Shown piece by piece: positions 1 through 7,636 of a DNA stretch of 64,000 nucleotides (position 1 is its first letter; each line of letters begins with the position of its first letter). The translations under genes were made by a program, and so were the position numbers. The DNA comes from Pseudomonas laurentiana (lineage in GTDB: Bacteria; Pseudomonadota; Gammaproteobacteria; Pseudomonadales; Pseudomonadaceae). The stretch lies in NCBI RefSeq assembly GCF_014648275.1, contig NZ_BMQU01000004.1, positions 186,001 through 250,000 on the forward strand, read 5' to 3'. Under the pieces are notes generated by a model. It made no database searches, was not told where the DNA came from, and saw only the letters and a list, made by a program, of their open reading frames with translations.

Positions 1-12
1 CTGGGCAGTCAT
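1..12 (-). CDS. 5' end of an unidentified leftward gene (partial)
   Basis: Only the first four codons (M-T-A-Q) lie inside the window; the gene runs off the left edge. On the minus strand the ATG is preceded by an AGGAG Shine-Dalgarno about 8 bases upstream, which is why I call a real start. A sigma-54-type promoter on the same strand at 79-96 supports expression away from sfnF. The product cannot be identified from four residues. Its divergent placement and shared regulatory motif suggest, by inference only, another sulfur-scavenging or regulatory gene. Confidence 0.5.
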
Positions 13-30
13 GGTGTAGCTCCTGTTAGG

Positions 31-81
31 GCATTAGACAAAGCCGCGGACCGGTCTGGTCGCTGTCCCCCGGTCTAATGC
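31..81. repeat. Perfect 9-bp inverted repeat in the left intergenic region
   Basis: GCATTAGAC (31-39) and GTCTAATGC (73-81) are perfect reverse complements separated by 33 bases. The right arm touches the -12 element of the minus-strand sigma-54 candidate. It could be an operator or a long 5'-leader hairpin; no assignment is possible from sequence alone. Confidence 0.5.
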
Positions 82-96
82 ACAGGCCATGCCCAG
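79..96 (-). promoter_or_regulatory. Candidate sigma-54 promoter for the left-edge gene
   Basis: Read on the minus strand the sequence is TGGGCATGGCCTGTGCA, with the obligatory GG (93-92), ten bases, then GC (81-80). The match to TGGCAC-N5-TTGC is moderate. Support comes from position: the centre of the 18-bp dyad at 178-195 lies 106 bp upstream, nearly the same distance as at sfnF (108) and msuE (107). Confidence 0.45.
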
Positions 97-177
97 CACG
101 TCAGGCCCCGTAATGCTTGGCGTCTGGCTCGTTTTGGCGGCTTTTTAATGTCGGCTGGCGGGCACGTTGTGGAACTG

Positions 178-195
178 CTGCTGCCCTGGCAACAG
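178..195. promoter_or_regulatory. 18-bp dyad, candidate enhancer (UAS) for a sigma-54 activator
   Basis: CTGCTGCCCTGGCAACAG is a one-mismatch copy of the CTGTT-N8-AACAG dyad also found at 246-263, 10734-10751 and 10760-10777. It sits between two divergent sigma-54 promoters and is 106 bp from the -12 GC of the leftward one. The likely binder is an SfnR-type activator (inference; SfnR is known to activate sfnFG with sigma-54 in P. putida). Confidence 0.5.
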
Positions 196-245
196 CTGCG
201 CCGGGAGCGCGTGCAGGCGTGTCGGCAGTGGCGTGTCGCAGCGAA

Positions 246-263
246 CTGTTTGTGCGGCAACAG
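246..263. promoter_or_regulatory. 18-bp dyad, candidate UAS of the sfn operon
   Basis: CTGTTTGTGCGGCAACAG has perfect CTGTT/AACAG arms around an 8-bp centre. Its centre is 108 bp upstream of the -12 GC of the sfnF sigma-54 promoter, a normal distance for a bacterial enhancer-binding protein. The same motif precedes msuEDC. Confidence 0.65.
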
Positions 264-347
264 ATGATCAGCAGCTTGCCTGCCACGGAACATCGGGTGG
301 CGTCCGTTGATTGTGTTCAAGTTATTGAAATATAAGGAATTAATGCT

Positions 348-364
348 GTGGCACAGTTGCTGCT
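348..364 (+). promoter_or_regulatory. Sigma-54 promoter of the sfn operon
   Basis: GTGGCACAGTTGCTGCT contains TGGCAC at 349-354 with GG at 350-351, ten bases, and GC at 362-363, as required for RpoN. Transcription would start near 375, leaving a leader of about 40 bases before the sfnF ATG. This rules out in-frame starts upstream of 375. Confidence 0.75.
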
Positions 365-414
365 ATAGCCCTTGTGTGGATGCCGCGGTGGCATGTCCAG
401 GCAGGGGTCGATCA

Positions 415-978
415 ATGAGCAGAATACTGAAAGTCGTCGCAGTCTCCGGGAGCGTGCAGCAGCCCTCACGCACCCTGGTGCTGCTCAATGCGTTGGTGGC
501 AGAGCTGGCGCAGCAGTTGCCCATTGAGCTGCACCTGATTGAGCTGGCCAAGGTCGGCCCGCAGTTCGCCGGTGTGCTGCGCCGTGAAGCCCTGCCTGCT
601 GCGGTCCAGGCAGACCTGCAGGCCATCGAAAGCGCAGACCTTCTGATTGCGGCGACCCCAGTGTACCGCGCGTCCTATACCGGCCTGTTCAAGCACCTGT
701 TCGACTTTGTTCATCACGAGGCCTTGAAGCAGGTCCCTGTGCTGCTGGCCGCTACCGGCGGTTCGGAGCGCCATGCCCTGATCATCGACCATCAACTACG
801 ACCACTGTTCGGCTTCTTCCAGGCGCTCAGCCTGCCGGTTGGCGTGTACGCCTCGGAAGCCGACTTCGACAACTACCACATCAGTAACACGCAACTGCGC
901 GAACGTATCGAGCGCGCGGTCGAGGCTGCGGTCGCAAGCCTTGGCCCACGTTTTCAGCGCAACACCAGCGCAGCCTGA
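415..978 (+). CDS. sfnF: SfnF, NAD(P)H-dependent FMN reductase
   Basis: A cytoplasmic flavodoxin-like FMN reductase of 187 residues. It makes reduced FMN for the monooxygenase encoded next to it. The N-terminal strand and phosphate-binding loop are visible as VVAVSGSVQQPSRT (residues 7-20). The central PVYRASYTGLFKHLFD segment is typical of the MsuE/SsuE/SfnF family, and the protein is close to MsuE at 10032-10595. I chose the ATG at 415 because it has an AGGGG ribosome site and matches the family length; longer starts lie upstream of the predicted transcript. The sfnG start follows 32 bases after the stop. The protein has no cysteine and only the initiator methionine, fitting expression under sulfur starvation. 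It could be called MsuE from sequence alone; sfnG next door decides the name. Confidence 0.85.
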   Translation: MSRILKVVAVSGSVQQPSRTLVLLNALVAELAQQLPIELHLIELAKVGPQFAGVLRREALPAAVQADLQAIESADLLIAATPVYRASYTGLFKHLFDFVHHEALKQVPVLLAATGGSERHALIIDHQLRPLFGFFQALSLPVGVYASEADFDNYHISNTQLRERIERAVEAAVASLGPRFQRNTSAA

Positions 979-1010
979 TTCAGCCCTTTCAACTCAATGG
1001 AGTACCTGCA

Positions 1011-2102
1011 ATGAGCCAAGAACAGATCAAGTTTGCCTATTGGGTGCCTAACGTCAGCGGCGGTCTGGTGGTCAGCAAGATCGAACAGCGCACCAGTTGG
1101 GACATCGACTACAACCGCAAGCTCGCGCAAATCGCCGAGAACGCCGGTTTCGAGTATGCGCTGTCGCAGATCCGCTTCACCGCCGGTTACGGCGCGGAAT
1201 ACCAGCATGAGTCGGTCACCTTCAGCCATGCACTGCTCGCCGCCACCACGCGCCTGAAGGTGATTGCTGCCGTGCTGCCAGGGCCCTGGACGCCTGCACT
1301 GCTGGCCAAGCAGATTGCAACCATCGACCACCTGACGGGCGGGCGTGTGGCTGTCAACGTGGTGTCGGGTTGGTTCAAGGGAGAGTTCACCGCGATCGGT
1401 GAGCCGTGGCTGGAGCACGATGAGCGCTACCGTCGTTCGGAAGAGTTCATTACCGCGCTCAAAGGCATCTGGACCACCGATAACTTCACCCAGCGCGGCG
1501 ATTTCTATCGCTTCCATAACTACACCCTGCGGCCCAAGCCACTGCAGCAGCACCCCGAGATCTTCCAGGGCGGCAGCTCGCGGGCTGCTCGCGACATGGC
1601 TGCTCGGGTGTCTGACTGGTACTTCACCAACGGCAATACAGTCGAAGGCATCAAGGCTCAGGTGGATGACATCAAGGCCAAGGCTGCGGCGAACAATCAT
1701 ACGGTCAAGGTCGGTGTGAACGCGTTCATCATCGCTCGCGACACCGAGGAAGAGGCCCGCGCGGTGCTTGCCGAGATCATCGACAAGGCCGATCCGGAAG
1801 CGGTCAACGCGTTTGGCGATGCGGCCCGGCAAGCCGGCAAGGCCAGCCCTGAAGGCGAAGGCAACTGGGCCAAATCCAGCTTCGAGGACCTGGTGCAGTA
1901 CAACGATGGCTTCAAGACCAACCTGATTGGTACGCCGCAACAGATTGCCGAGCGTATCGTCGCCCTGAAAGCGGTAGGGGTGGATCTGGTGTTGGGTGGC
2001 TTCCTGCACTTCCAGGAAGAAGTCGAGTACTTCGGTCGCAAGGTGCTGCCATTGGTCCGTGAGCTGGAAGCCCAGCGTCTGGTTGACAAGGCCGTAGCCT
2101 GA
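1011..2102 (+). CDS. sfnG: SfnG, FMNH2-dependent dimethylsulfone monooxygenase
   Basis: A 363-residue bacterial-luciferase-type flavin monooxygenase that converts dimethylsulfone to methanesulfinate using reduced FMN from SfnF. The product can be oxidised further and desulfonated by MsuED, giving sulfite for cysteine synthesis. The N terminus IKFAYWVPNVSGGLV, GGRVAVNVVSGWFKGEF near residues 110-126, and the HDERYRRSEEFI segment are hallmarks of the SfnG/SsuD family. Length equals that of known SfnG. The start has an AATGGAG ribosome site. There are only two sulfur-containing residues (two Met, no Cys) in the whole protein. The next gene begins 13 bases downstream, so the operon continues into the transporter genes. 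Confidence 0.9.
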   Translation: MSQEQIKFAYWVPNVSGGLVVSKIEQRTSWDIDYNRKLAQIAENAGFEYALSQIRFTAGYGAEYQHESVTFSHALLAATTRLKVIAAVLPGPWTPALLAKQIATIDHLTGGRVAVNVVSGWFKGEFTAIGEPWLEHDERYRRSEEFITALKGIWTTDNFTQRGDFYRFHNYTLRPKPLQQHPEIFQGGSSRAARDMAARVSDWYFTNGNTVEGIKAQVDDIKAKAAANNHTVKVGVNAFIIARDTEEEARAVLAEIIDKADPEAVNAFGDAARQAGKASPEGEGNWAKSSFEDLVQYNDGFKTNLIGTPQQIAERIVALKAVGVDLVLGGFLHFQEEVEYFGRKVLPLVRELEAQRLVDKAVA

Positions 2103-2115
2103 GGCGGGAGGCGCT

Positions 2116-3276
2116 ATGGTTCAGTTTGCGCAGCACCGCCCTGATGCCCCAGGCACGTTGCCCGAATGGCTGCAGCGACAGGCGGCGGATCACGCTACAC
2201 GCCTGGCCTTGCGGCACAAGCACTTGGGCGTTTGGCAGGTGCGTACCTGGCAGCAGTTGGCCGATGAGGTCCATCGTCTGGCCACGGCGTTTCAACAGCG
2301 TGGCTTCACGGAGGCGAGCACCCTCGTGGTATTGAGTCGTCCACGGCCGGAAGCCTTGATTGCGGCGCTGGCGGCGCAATGGCTGGGTGGGGTCGCCGTG
2401 TTGTTCGATCCGTTGCAGGGCAGTGCTGCTCAGGTTGAGTTGTTGCGTGAGCTGAACCCTGGCTACTTCTTCGCGGAAGGTGCGGAGGAAATGGCGTTGG
2501 TCGGCGCGGCGAAGTTGAGTGCTTCTCTGCTGTTTTATGCCGATGGACGAGGTGTGGCGGCCGAGTACGCAGAAGCGGCTCTCGATTACGCCGTGCTGGT
2601 GGCAACCTCGGCCGATCCGGCGCTCAAGGTGAGGGCGCGCACGGAGCGCAGCGCCTTCAATTTCTACCGTTTGCATGAGGACCAGCACATCGAATTGCAA
2701 CGTATCAGCCATGGGGAGTTGGTGCGTGAAGGCGCGCGTCTGGTGCAGCTGGAGCACCTTGGTCCGGATGAGGAAGCACTGGCGGCCCGGGCCTTCGCTG
2801 CAGGTGGCCAGGCGCGTTACTTGCTGGCGCCATGGCTGATTGCCGGATTTCGCCTGAACTTCCCCGAAAACCTGCACACCCGCGACCGTGATCGTCGCGA
2901 GCTGGGGCCGACCCTGGTAGCGGGTACGCGCGAGACATATGGCCGGCTTTATCAGGAGGTGCTGACACGCCTGCCGGATGCAGGCACCTGGCAGCGGCGG
3001 TTGGTGGATTGGGCACTGGCGGCTCAACCGGGAGCACTGCGCCGTCTGCTCGGCTACTGGCTGGTGAGACGTGCGCTGCGCGACATCATTGGCTTCAGCC
3101 GCATACAGGCACCGCTGTTGGTCGGGGAGCCGTTGGCAGAGCCGGTGCAGGCTTTTTTTGCCGCGTTGGATATCCGTGTCCGGACCTGGCCGGACCCTGC
3201 ACGCTGGCAGGTGGCGCCAATTGAGCCTGCCAGCCGTATCAGTGGCTGGATCGATGATCGTCCGCAACTGGCTTGA
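2116..3276 (+). CDS. Degenerate, C-terminally short acyl-CoA ligase-like (AMP-binding) protein
   Basis: The 386-residue protein resembles the N-terminal and middle part of the long-chain acyl-CoA ligases often encoded with LIV-type ABC transporters. Recognisable blocks are the N-terminal RTWQQLADEVHRLATAF, a GFRLNFPENL segment near residue 245 and a REIGPT-like RELGPTLVAGTRE stretch. The catalytic parts are missing. Where the P-loop should be (around residues 165-185) there is no S/T-G-T-T-G motif. The YGxTE motif, hinge and C-terminal lysine domain are absent. It probably does not adenylate anything and may be a structural or regulatory partner (inference). It starts 13 bases after sfnG and ends 15 bases before the ATPase gene, so it is embedded in the operon. 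It has no cysteine. A decayed ligase is the alternative, but the reading frame is intact. Confidence 0.6.
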   Translation: MVQFAQHRPDAPGTLPEWLQRQAADHATRLALRHKHLGVWQVRTWQQLADEVHRLATAFQQRGFTEASTLVVLSRPRPEALIAALAAQWLGGVAVLFDPLQGSAAQVELLRELNPGYFFAEGAEEMALVGAAKLSASLLFYADGRGVAAEYAEAALDYAVLVATSADPALKVRARTERSAFNFYRLHEDQHIELQRISHGELVREGARLVQLEHLGPDEEALAARAFAAGGQARYLLAPWLIAGFRLNFPENLHTRDRDRRELGPTLVAGTRETYGRLYQEVLTRLPDAGTWQRRLVDWALAAQPGALRRLLGYWLVRRALRDIIGFSRIQAPLLVGEPLAEPVQAFFAALDIRVRTWPDPARWQVAPIEPASRISGWIDDRPQLA

Positions 3277-3291
3277 TGAGGAGAGAGAACG

Positions 3292-4083
3292 ATGTCCACA
3301 CGCCACTCTGCTGTGCCGGCGCCATTGTTGGCGCTGGACAACATTTCCCTGTCCTTCAAGGGCGTCACGGCGGTTGCCGGCATCAGCTTCTCGGTTGCGC
3401 CCGGTGAGATCTGTGCCTTGATCGGGCCTAACGGTGCCGGCAAGAGTTCGCTGTTGAATGTGATCAACGGGGTGTACCAGGCGCAGGAAGGCCGCATTCA
3501 CTTTGCCGGCCAGGTGCAGCGTCGCATGCGTCCTCACGACGCGGCGCAACGCGGTATCGCCCGGACCTTTCAGAACATTGCGTTGTTCAAGGGCATGACG
3601 GTACTCGACAACGTCCTGACCGGGCGCAACCTGAAACGGCGCAGCAGTTGGTTGGAGCAAGCGCTGCGGGTTGGGCGGGTTGCGGCTGAAGATGACCTGC
3701 AGCGCGAAGCGGCAGAGCGCGTCATTGCGTTTCTACAGATCCAGCCGTGGCGTGATGCGATTGTCGGTACCTTGCCCTATGGCCTGCAAAAGCGGGTTGA
3801 GTTGGCGCGTGCCTTGGCCGCAGAACCTACCTTGTTGTTGCTGGATGAGCCAATGGCCGGGATGAATGCCGAAGAGAAGGCGCAGATGAGCCGGTTTATC
3901 GTCGACATCAACCGCGAGTTCGGTACCACCGTGGTGTTGATCGAGCACGATATCGGCGTGGTCATGGGTATTTCGCACCATGTGGTGGTGCTGGACTATG
4001 GCCGCAAGATTGGCGATGGCCCGCCGGATCAGGTCCGGCAAAACCCTGACGTAATTGCCGCTTACCTCGGTACCCGACACTAA
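3292..4083 (+). CDS. LIV-type ABC transporter ATP-binding protein (LivG-like)
   Basis: This is the cytoplasmic ATPase of a high-affinity importer of the branched-chain amino acid family, 263 residues. Walker A is GPNGAGKSS near residue 45. The ARTFQNIALF segment is the LivG-type Q-loop region. Signature-region residues YGLQKRVELARALA precede Walker B LLLLDEPMAGM, and the switch histidine is in VLIEHD. LIV systems normally have two ATPases (LivG and LivF), but only this one is present, so it may act as a homodimer or borrow a LivF from elsewhere. The ribosome site GAGGAGAG lies just upstream. Position in the sfn operon points to a sulfur-containing substrate rather than leucine or valine (inference). 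Confidence 0.85.
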   Translation: MSTRHSAVPAPLLALDNISLSFKGVTAVAGISFSVAPGEICALIGPNGAGKSSLLNVINGVYQAQEGRIHFAGQVQRRMRPHDAAQRGIARTFQNIALFKGMTVLDNVLTGRNLKRRSSWLEQALRVGRVAAEDDLQREAAERVIAFLQIQPWRDAIVGTLPYGLQKRVELARALAAEPTLLLLDEPMAGMNAEEKAQMSRFIVDINREFGTTVVLIEHDIGVVMGISHHVVVLDYGRKIGDGPPDQVRQNPDVIAAYLGTRH

Positions 4084-4153
4084 CCCGCGTTCACGTGTTT
4101 GCCGTCCTGCGTTGGGCGGTTGGCCTCGTATTGCCCGAAAAGCAGGAAACGAC

Positions 4154-5035
4154 ATGGATTTTTTCTTTGAAGTACTGATCGGCGGCTTGCTGGCCGGGGT
4201 GATGTACGCCCTGGTGGCCATCGGGTTTGTACTGATCTACAAGGCCTCCGGCGTGTTCAATTTCGCTCAGGGCGCGATGGTGCTGTTCTCTGCGCTGACC
4301 TTTGTCAGTTTGCTGGAGCGCGGGCTGCCGTTCTGGTTGGCGTTTGTCTTGACCCTGGCGGCGATGGTGCTGTTGGCCCTGGCGGTTGAACGGGTGGTGC
4401 TACGGCCGTTGGTCAACCGCTCACCGATCACCTTGTTCATGGCCACGCTTGGCCTGTCGTACATGATCGAAGGCTTTGCCCAGGCGCTGTGGGGCGCACA
4501 GGTGCATGGCCTTGAACTGGGCATCAGTGATGAGCCGTTGGCGGTGGGCGGCATGTTGCTGTCTTCGTTCGACCTGTTCGCGGCGGCTACGGCAGCGCTG
4601 CTGGTGCTGGTGTTGTCGTTGCTGTTCAGCAAGACCCGCATTGGCTTGTCGTTGCGGGCCGTGGCCGACGATCCCGTTGCGGCGTTGGCCGTGGGTATTC
4701 GTCTGCAGCGTATCTGGGCGGTGGTGTGGGCGGTAGCCGGGTTTGTCGGCCTGGTTGCCGGGCTGCTCTGGGGCGCCCGCCTGGGGGTGCAGTTCTCCCT
4801 TTCGCTCATCGTGCTCAAGGCCTTGCCGGTACTGATCATTGGCGGGTTCACCTCGATCAGTGGGGCGATTGTCGGCGGTCTGATCATCGGTGCCAGCGAG
4901 AAGCTTGCCGAGGTCTACCTCGGGCCGTTCGTGGGAGGGGGCATCGAGAACTGGTTCCCCTATGTGCTGGCGTTGCTGTTTCTGCTGGTGCGTCCAGCCG
5001 GATTGTTTGGCGAACGTGCCATTGAGCGGGTTTGA
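4154..5035 (+). CDS. LIV-type ABC transporter permease (LivH-like)
   Basis: A hydrophobic inner-membrane protein of 293 residues with about eight predicted membrane segments, forming half of the transport channel with the next gene product. The opening MDFFFEVLIGGLLAGVMYAL and the following GFVLIYKASGVFNFAQGAM are a textbook LivH start. The ALRAVADDP-like LSLRAVADDPVAALAVGI loop is the coupling segment that contacts the ATPase. I chose the ATG at 4154 because the membrane domain begins there and it is preceded by AGGAAACG; an upstream in-frame start would overlap the ATPase gene and adds an unrelated tail. The C terminus lies 11 bases before the LivM-like gene. Confidence 0.87.
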   Translation: MDFFFEVLIGGLLAGVMYALVAIGFVLIYKASGVFNFAQGAMVLFSALTFVSLLERGLPFWLAFVLTLAAMVLLALAVERVVLRPLVNRSPITLFMATLGLSYMIEGFAQALWGAQVHGLELGISDEPLAVGGMLLSSFDLFAAATAALLVLVLSLLFSKTRIGLSLRAVADDPVAALAVGIRLQRIWAVVWAVAGFVGLVAGLLWGARLGVQFSLSLIVLKALPVLIIGGFTSISGAIVGGLIIGASEKLAEVYLGPFVGGGIENWFPYVLALLFLLVRPAGLFGERAIERV

Positions 5036-5046
5036 GGGAGAGTGCC

Positions 5047-6114
5047 ATGTTGTACAACGAAGCCGGTCAGTTCAGTACCCGTTACGCCCAGGATCGTCGC
5101 GTATTCCGCCTGCGTCAGGATCGCCACGCCCTGTTGGCATTGTTGCTGTTTGCCTTTGTGGCGGTGCCCTACCTGGGCAATGACTACTGGTTCAGTGCCA
5201 TTCTGATTCCGTTTCTGGTGTTGTCGCTGGCGGGGCTCGGGCTGAATTTGCTGACGGGCTATGCCGGGCAACTCTCCCTCGGTTCGGCGGCCTTCATGGC
5301 GGTAGGGGCGTTTGCTACCTACAACTTCGAACTGCGCGTACCGGGTTTGCCGTTACTGCTGAGCCTTGCGCTGGGGGGCGTTTGTGCGGCCCTGACGGCC
5401 TTGCTGTTCGGTTTGCCCAGCCTTCGCATCAAGGGCTTCTACTTGCTGGTGTCGACCCTGGCCGCGCAGTTCTTCGTGCAATGGGCGTTGACCAAGTTCA
5501 GCTGGTTTTCCAATGACAGCGCCTCAGGGGTCATCAGTGCGCCGCCGTTGCAACTCATGGGCGTCGATTTCAGTTCGCCGGCGGGCCGTTACCTGTTCAC
5601 CCTTGGGGTGGTCGTGGTGCTGTTCTGGTTGGGTAAAAACCTGGTGCGCAGCGAGTTGGGGCGCAACTGGATGGCCGTGCGCGACATGGACACAGCGGCT
5701 GCAGTCATCGGTATCCCATTGCTCAAGACCAAGCTGTTGGCCTTTGCCATCAGCGGATTTTTCCTCGGTATTGCCGGCGCACTCTGGGCCTTTACCTACC
5801 TGGGTACGGTAGAGCCTCATGGCTTTGACCTGAACCGCTCATTCCAGGTGTTGTTCATCATCATTATCGGGGGGCTGGGCAGCTTGCTTGGCAATTTCCT
5901 CGGTGCGGCGTTCATCGTGCTGTTTCCGATCCTGCTCTCGAACCTGGCCGGGCTGTTGCCTGCGGGCCTGATCGACGCCGGTCAGGTCGAGAACCTGCAA
6001 AAGATGGTGTTCGGTGCACTGATCATTCTTTTCCTGATCAAGGAACCAGAGGGGCTGGCGCGCCTCTGGCAACGATTTCGCGAGCGCGCACGGCGATGGC
6101 CGCTGCGCTACTGA
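5047..6114 (+). CDS. LIV-type ABC transporter permease (LivM-like)
   Basis: The second channel subunit, 355 residues, with many hydrophobic segments in the inner membrane. Recognisable family features are GLGLNLLTGYAGQLSLGSAAFMAVGAF in the first third, and the cytoplasmic coupling helix RNWMAVRDMDTAAAVIGIPLLKTKLLAFAISGFF. The start at 5047 has a GAGGGAGAG ribosome site; an in-frame ATG 15 bases earlier overlaps the LivH-like stop and is less likely. An intercistronic hairpin at 6129-6144 separates it from the binding-protein gene and may stabilise the upstream or downstream message. Function follows from the family; the substrate is unknown. Confidence 0.87.
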   Translation: MLYNEAGQFSTRYAQDRRVFRLRQDRHALLALLLFAFVAVPYLGNDYWFSAILIPFLVLSLAGLGLNLLTGYAGQLSLGSAAFMAVGAFATYNFELRVPGLPLLLSLALGGVCAALTALLFGLPSLRIKGFYLLVSTLAAQFFVQWALTKFSWFSNDSASGVISAPPLQLMGVDFSSPAGRYLFTLGVVVVLFWLGKNLVRSELGRNWMAVRDMDTAAAVIGIPLLKTKLLAFAISGFFLGIAGALWAFTYLGTVEPHGFDLNRSFQVLFIIIIGGLGSLLGNFLGAAFIVLFPILLSNLAGLLPAGLIDAGQVENLQKMVFGALIILFLIKEPEGLARLWQRFRERARRWPLRY

Positions 6115-6128
6115 GCGAATCCCTGCAG

Positions 6129-6144
6129 GCGGAGCTCGCTCCGC
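6129..6144. other. Intercistronic hairpin between permease and binding-protein genes
   Basis: GCGGAGC and GCTCCGC form a compact perfect stem with a tiny loop. No T-run follows, so it is more likely an mRNA-stability hairpin (a REP-like remnant) than a terminator. Binding-protein genes of ABC operons are often set apart this way. Confidence 0.4.
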
Positions 6145-6198
6145 ATTTCACCCTTCAGGCGCAAGCCATTGCTTAACGATTCGACAAGGAAACACGCG

Positions 6199-7524
6199 AT
6201 GTTCAAACGATCTTTGCTCAGCAGCCTCGCGCTGGCCGTGAGCTTGAGTGCCACTGCCTTTATCGCCAAAGCCGATGGCGAACAGTACTTCCCGTTGCAA
6301 AGCTACCGCGTTGGCCCTTATGCGGCAGGCGGTACCGGCTTCTTTGGCGGGTTTATCGATTACCTCAAGTACGTCAACGCCAACGGCGGGGTGAATGGGG
6401 TCAAGCTGACCTGGAGCGAGTGCGAAACCGAGTACGTGGTAGAGAAGGGCGTTGAGTGCTACGAGCGCCTGAAAAACGGCTTGAACGGGGCGCCAGCCGC
6501 CGCGACCAACCCGCTGTCGGTAGGTATTGCCTATGCCACCCTGGACCGCTCGACGGCAGACAAGCTGCCGCTGATCACCATCAATCACGGGCGCACGGAC
6601 TCCACCGACGGCAGCGTGTTCCCCTATGCCTTTCCGCTGCAGCTGAACCCGTACTCCGAGGTGTCGGCGATCATCAACTACATCGGCCAGCAGTCAGGCG
6701 GATTGGACAAGTTGAGTGGCAAGAAAATCGTTACGCTCTACCACGGCTCACCCTATGGCAAGGAGACCAACGAGGTCTTGCAAGCGCTGGCCGACAAGTA
6801 TGGCTTCAGCCTGACCCTGCTGGAGGTGCCGCACCCGGGCAACGAGCAGCAATCGCAATGGTTGAACATCCGTCGCGCCAAGCCGGACTGGGTCATTCTG
6901 CGAGGCTGGGGAGTCATGAACCCGGTTGCTCTGAAGAGTGCGCAGAAGGTCGGCTTCCCGGCGGACCGAATCATCGGCAACATCTGGAGCAACTCCGAGG
7001 AAGACGCCGCTCCGGCAGGGGCTGCGGCCAAAGGCTTCATCTCCATTACCACGCACCCCTCCGGAACCACTTTTCCGGTGACGCAAGGGATCAAGAAGGA
7101 CGTTATCGATGCCGGTCATGGCGACCTCGCCGATCCAAAGCGCTTCGGTACCGTCTACTACAACCTGGGTGTGGTGAACGGCATTCTCAACGTCGAGGCG
7201 GTGCGACTGGCGCAGGAAAAGTACGGTCACAAGCCATTGACTGGCGAGCAAGTGCGCTGGGGCTTTGAGCACCTGAAACTGGATGACGCACGGCTCAAGG
7301 AACTGGGTGCTTTGGGCCTGGTGCAGCCTCTGCAATTGTCCTGCTCTGACCATGAAGGTGGCGGTGCCGTGCGCTTCCAGCAGTGGGACGGGGAGAAATG
7401 GAACCTGATCAGCGATTGGGTGCAGGCCGACCGCGCGCTGCTGCGACCGATCATCGAAGCGTCTGCACAAAAGTACGCGAAGGAGAAAGGCATCACCCCA
7501 CGGGATTGCAGCCAGGCGTCCTGA
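6199..7524 (+). CDS. Periplasmic substrate-binding protein of the LIV-type ABC transporter
   Basis: A 441-residue exported binding protein of the Peripla_BP_6 (Leu/Ile/Val-binding-like) family. The N terminus MFKRSLLSSLALAVSLSATAFIAKA is a Sec signal peptide with cleavage after AKA, and the mature part starts DGEQYFPLQSYRVGPYAAGG. That start is typical of the subgroup found with acyl-CoA-ligase genes. Conserved blocks such as GKKIVTLYHGSPYGKE and WVILRGWGVMNP form the two-lobed fold. The start at 6199 is preceded by an AAGGAAAC ribosome site and gives a clean signal peptide. As last gene of the sfn operon it presumably captures an organosulfur compound (inference). Four cysteines in the mature protein could form disulfides. 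Confidence 0.85.
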   Translation: MFKRSLLSSLALAVSLSATAFIAKADGEQYFPLQSYRVGPYAAGGTGFFGGFIDYLKYVNANGGVNGVKLTWSECETEYVVEKGVECYERLKNGLNGAPAAATNPLSVGIAYATLDRSTADKLPLITINHGRTDSTDGSVFPYAFPLQLNPYSEVSAIINYIGQQSGGLDKLSGKKIVTLYHGSPYGKETNEVLQALADKYGFSLTLLEVPHPGNEQQSQWLNIRRAKPDWVILRGWGVMNPVALKSAQKVGFPADRIIGNIWSNSEEDAAPAGAAAKGFISITTHPSGTTFPVTQGIKKDVIDAGHGDLADPKRFGTVYYNLGVVNGILNVEAVRLAQEKYGHKPLTGEQVRWGFEHLKLDDARLKELGALGLVQPLQLSCSDHEGGGAVRFQQWDGEKWNLISDWVQADRALLRPIIEASAQKYAKEKGITPRDCSQAS

Positions 7525-7537
7525 TCGCGTGACGACG

Positions 7538-7557
7538 CCGGGGCACAGGTGCCCCGG
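7538..7557 (+). terminator. Terminator between the convergent sfn and msu operons
   Basis: CCGGGGCAC and GTGCCCCGG form a strong 9-bp stem, followed by TGTTGT. It lies 13 bases after the binding-protein stop and about 80 bases from the end of msuC, so it probably ends the rightward operon. Confidence 0.65.
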
Positions 7558-7636
7558 TGTTGTCTGGATTGACTGGCGGGAATGGCGCTGCCGGGTCTGG
7601 TCTGCTGACCCGCAGCGAGGACGGCGGGCCTTTGCC

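Noticed and set aside
307..414. Longer N terminus for SfnF
   Set aside because: The sigma-54 promoter at 348-364 lies inside the extension, the added residues do not match the family, and MsuE in this window begins at the equivalent of residue 1 of the short form.
1912..3660. 582-codon open frame on the minus strand
   Set aside because: It lies opposite sfnG, the ligase-like gene and the ATPase gene, has no family resemblance and reads as Arg/Gln/His-rich sequence typical of antisense frames in high-GC DNA.
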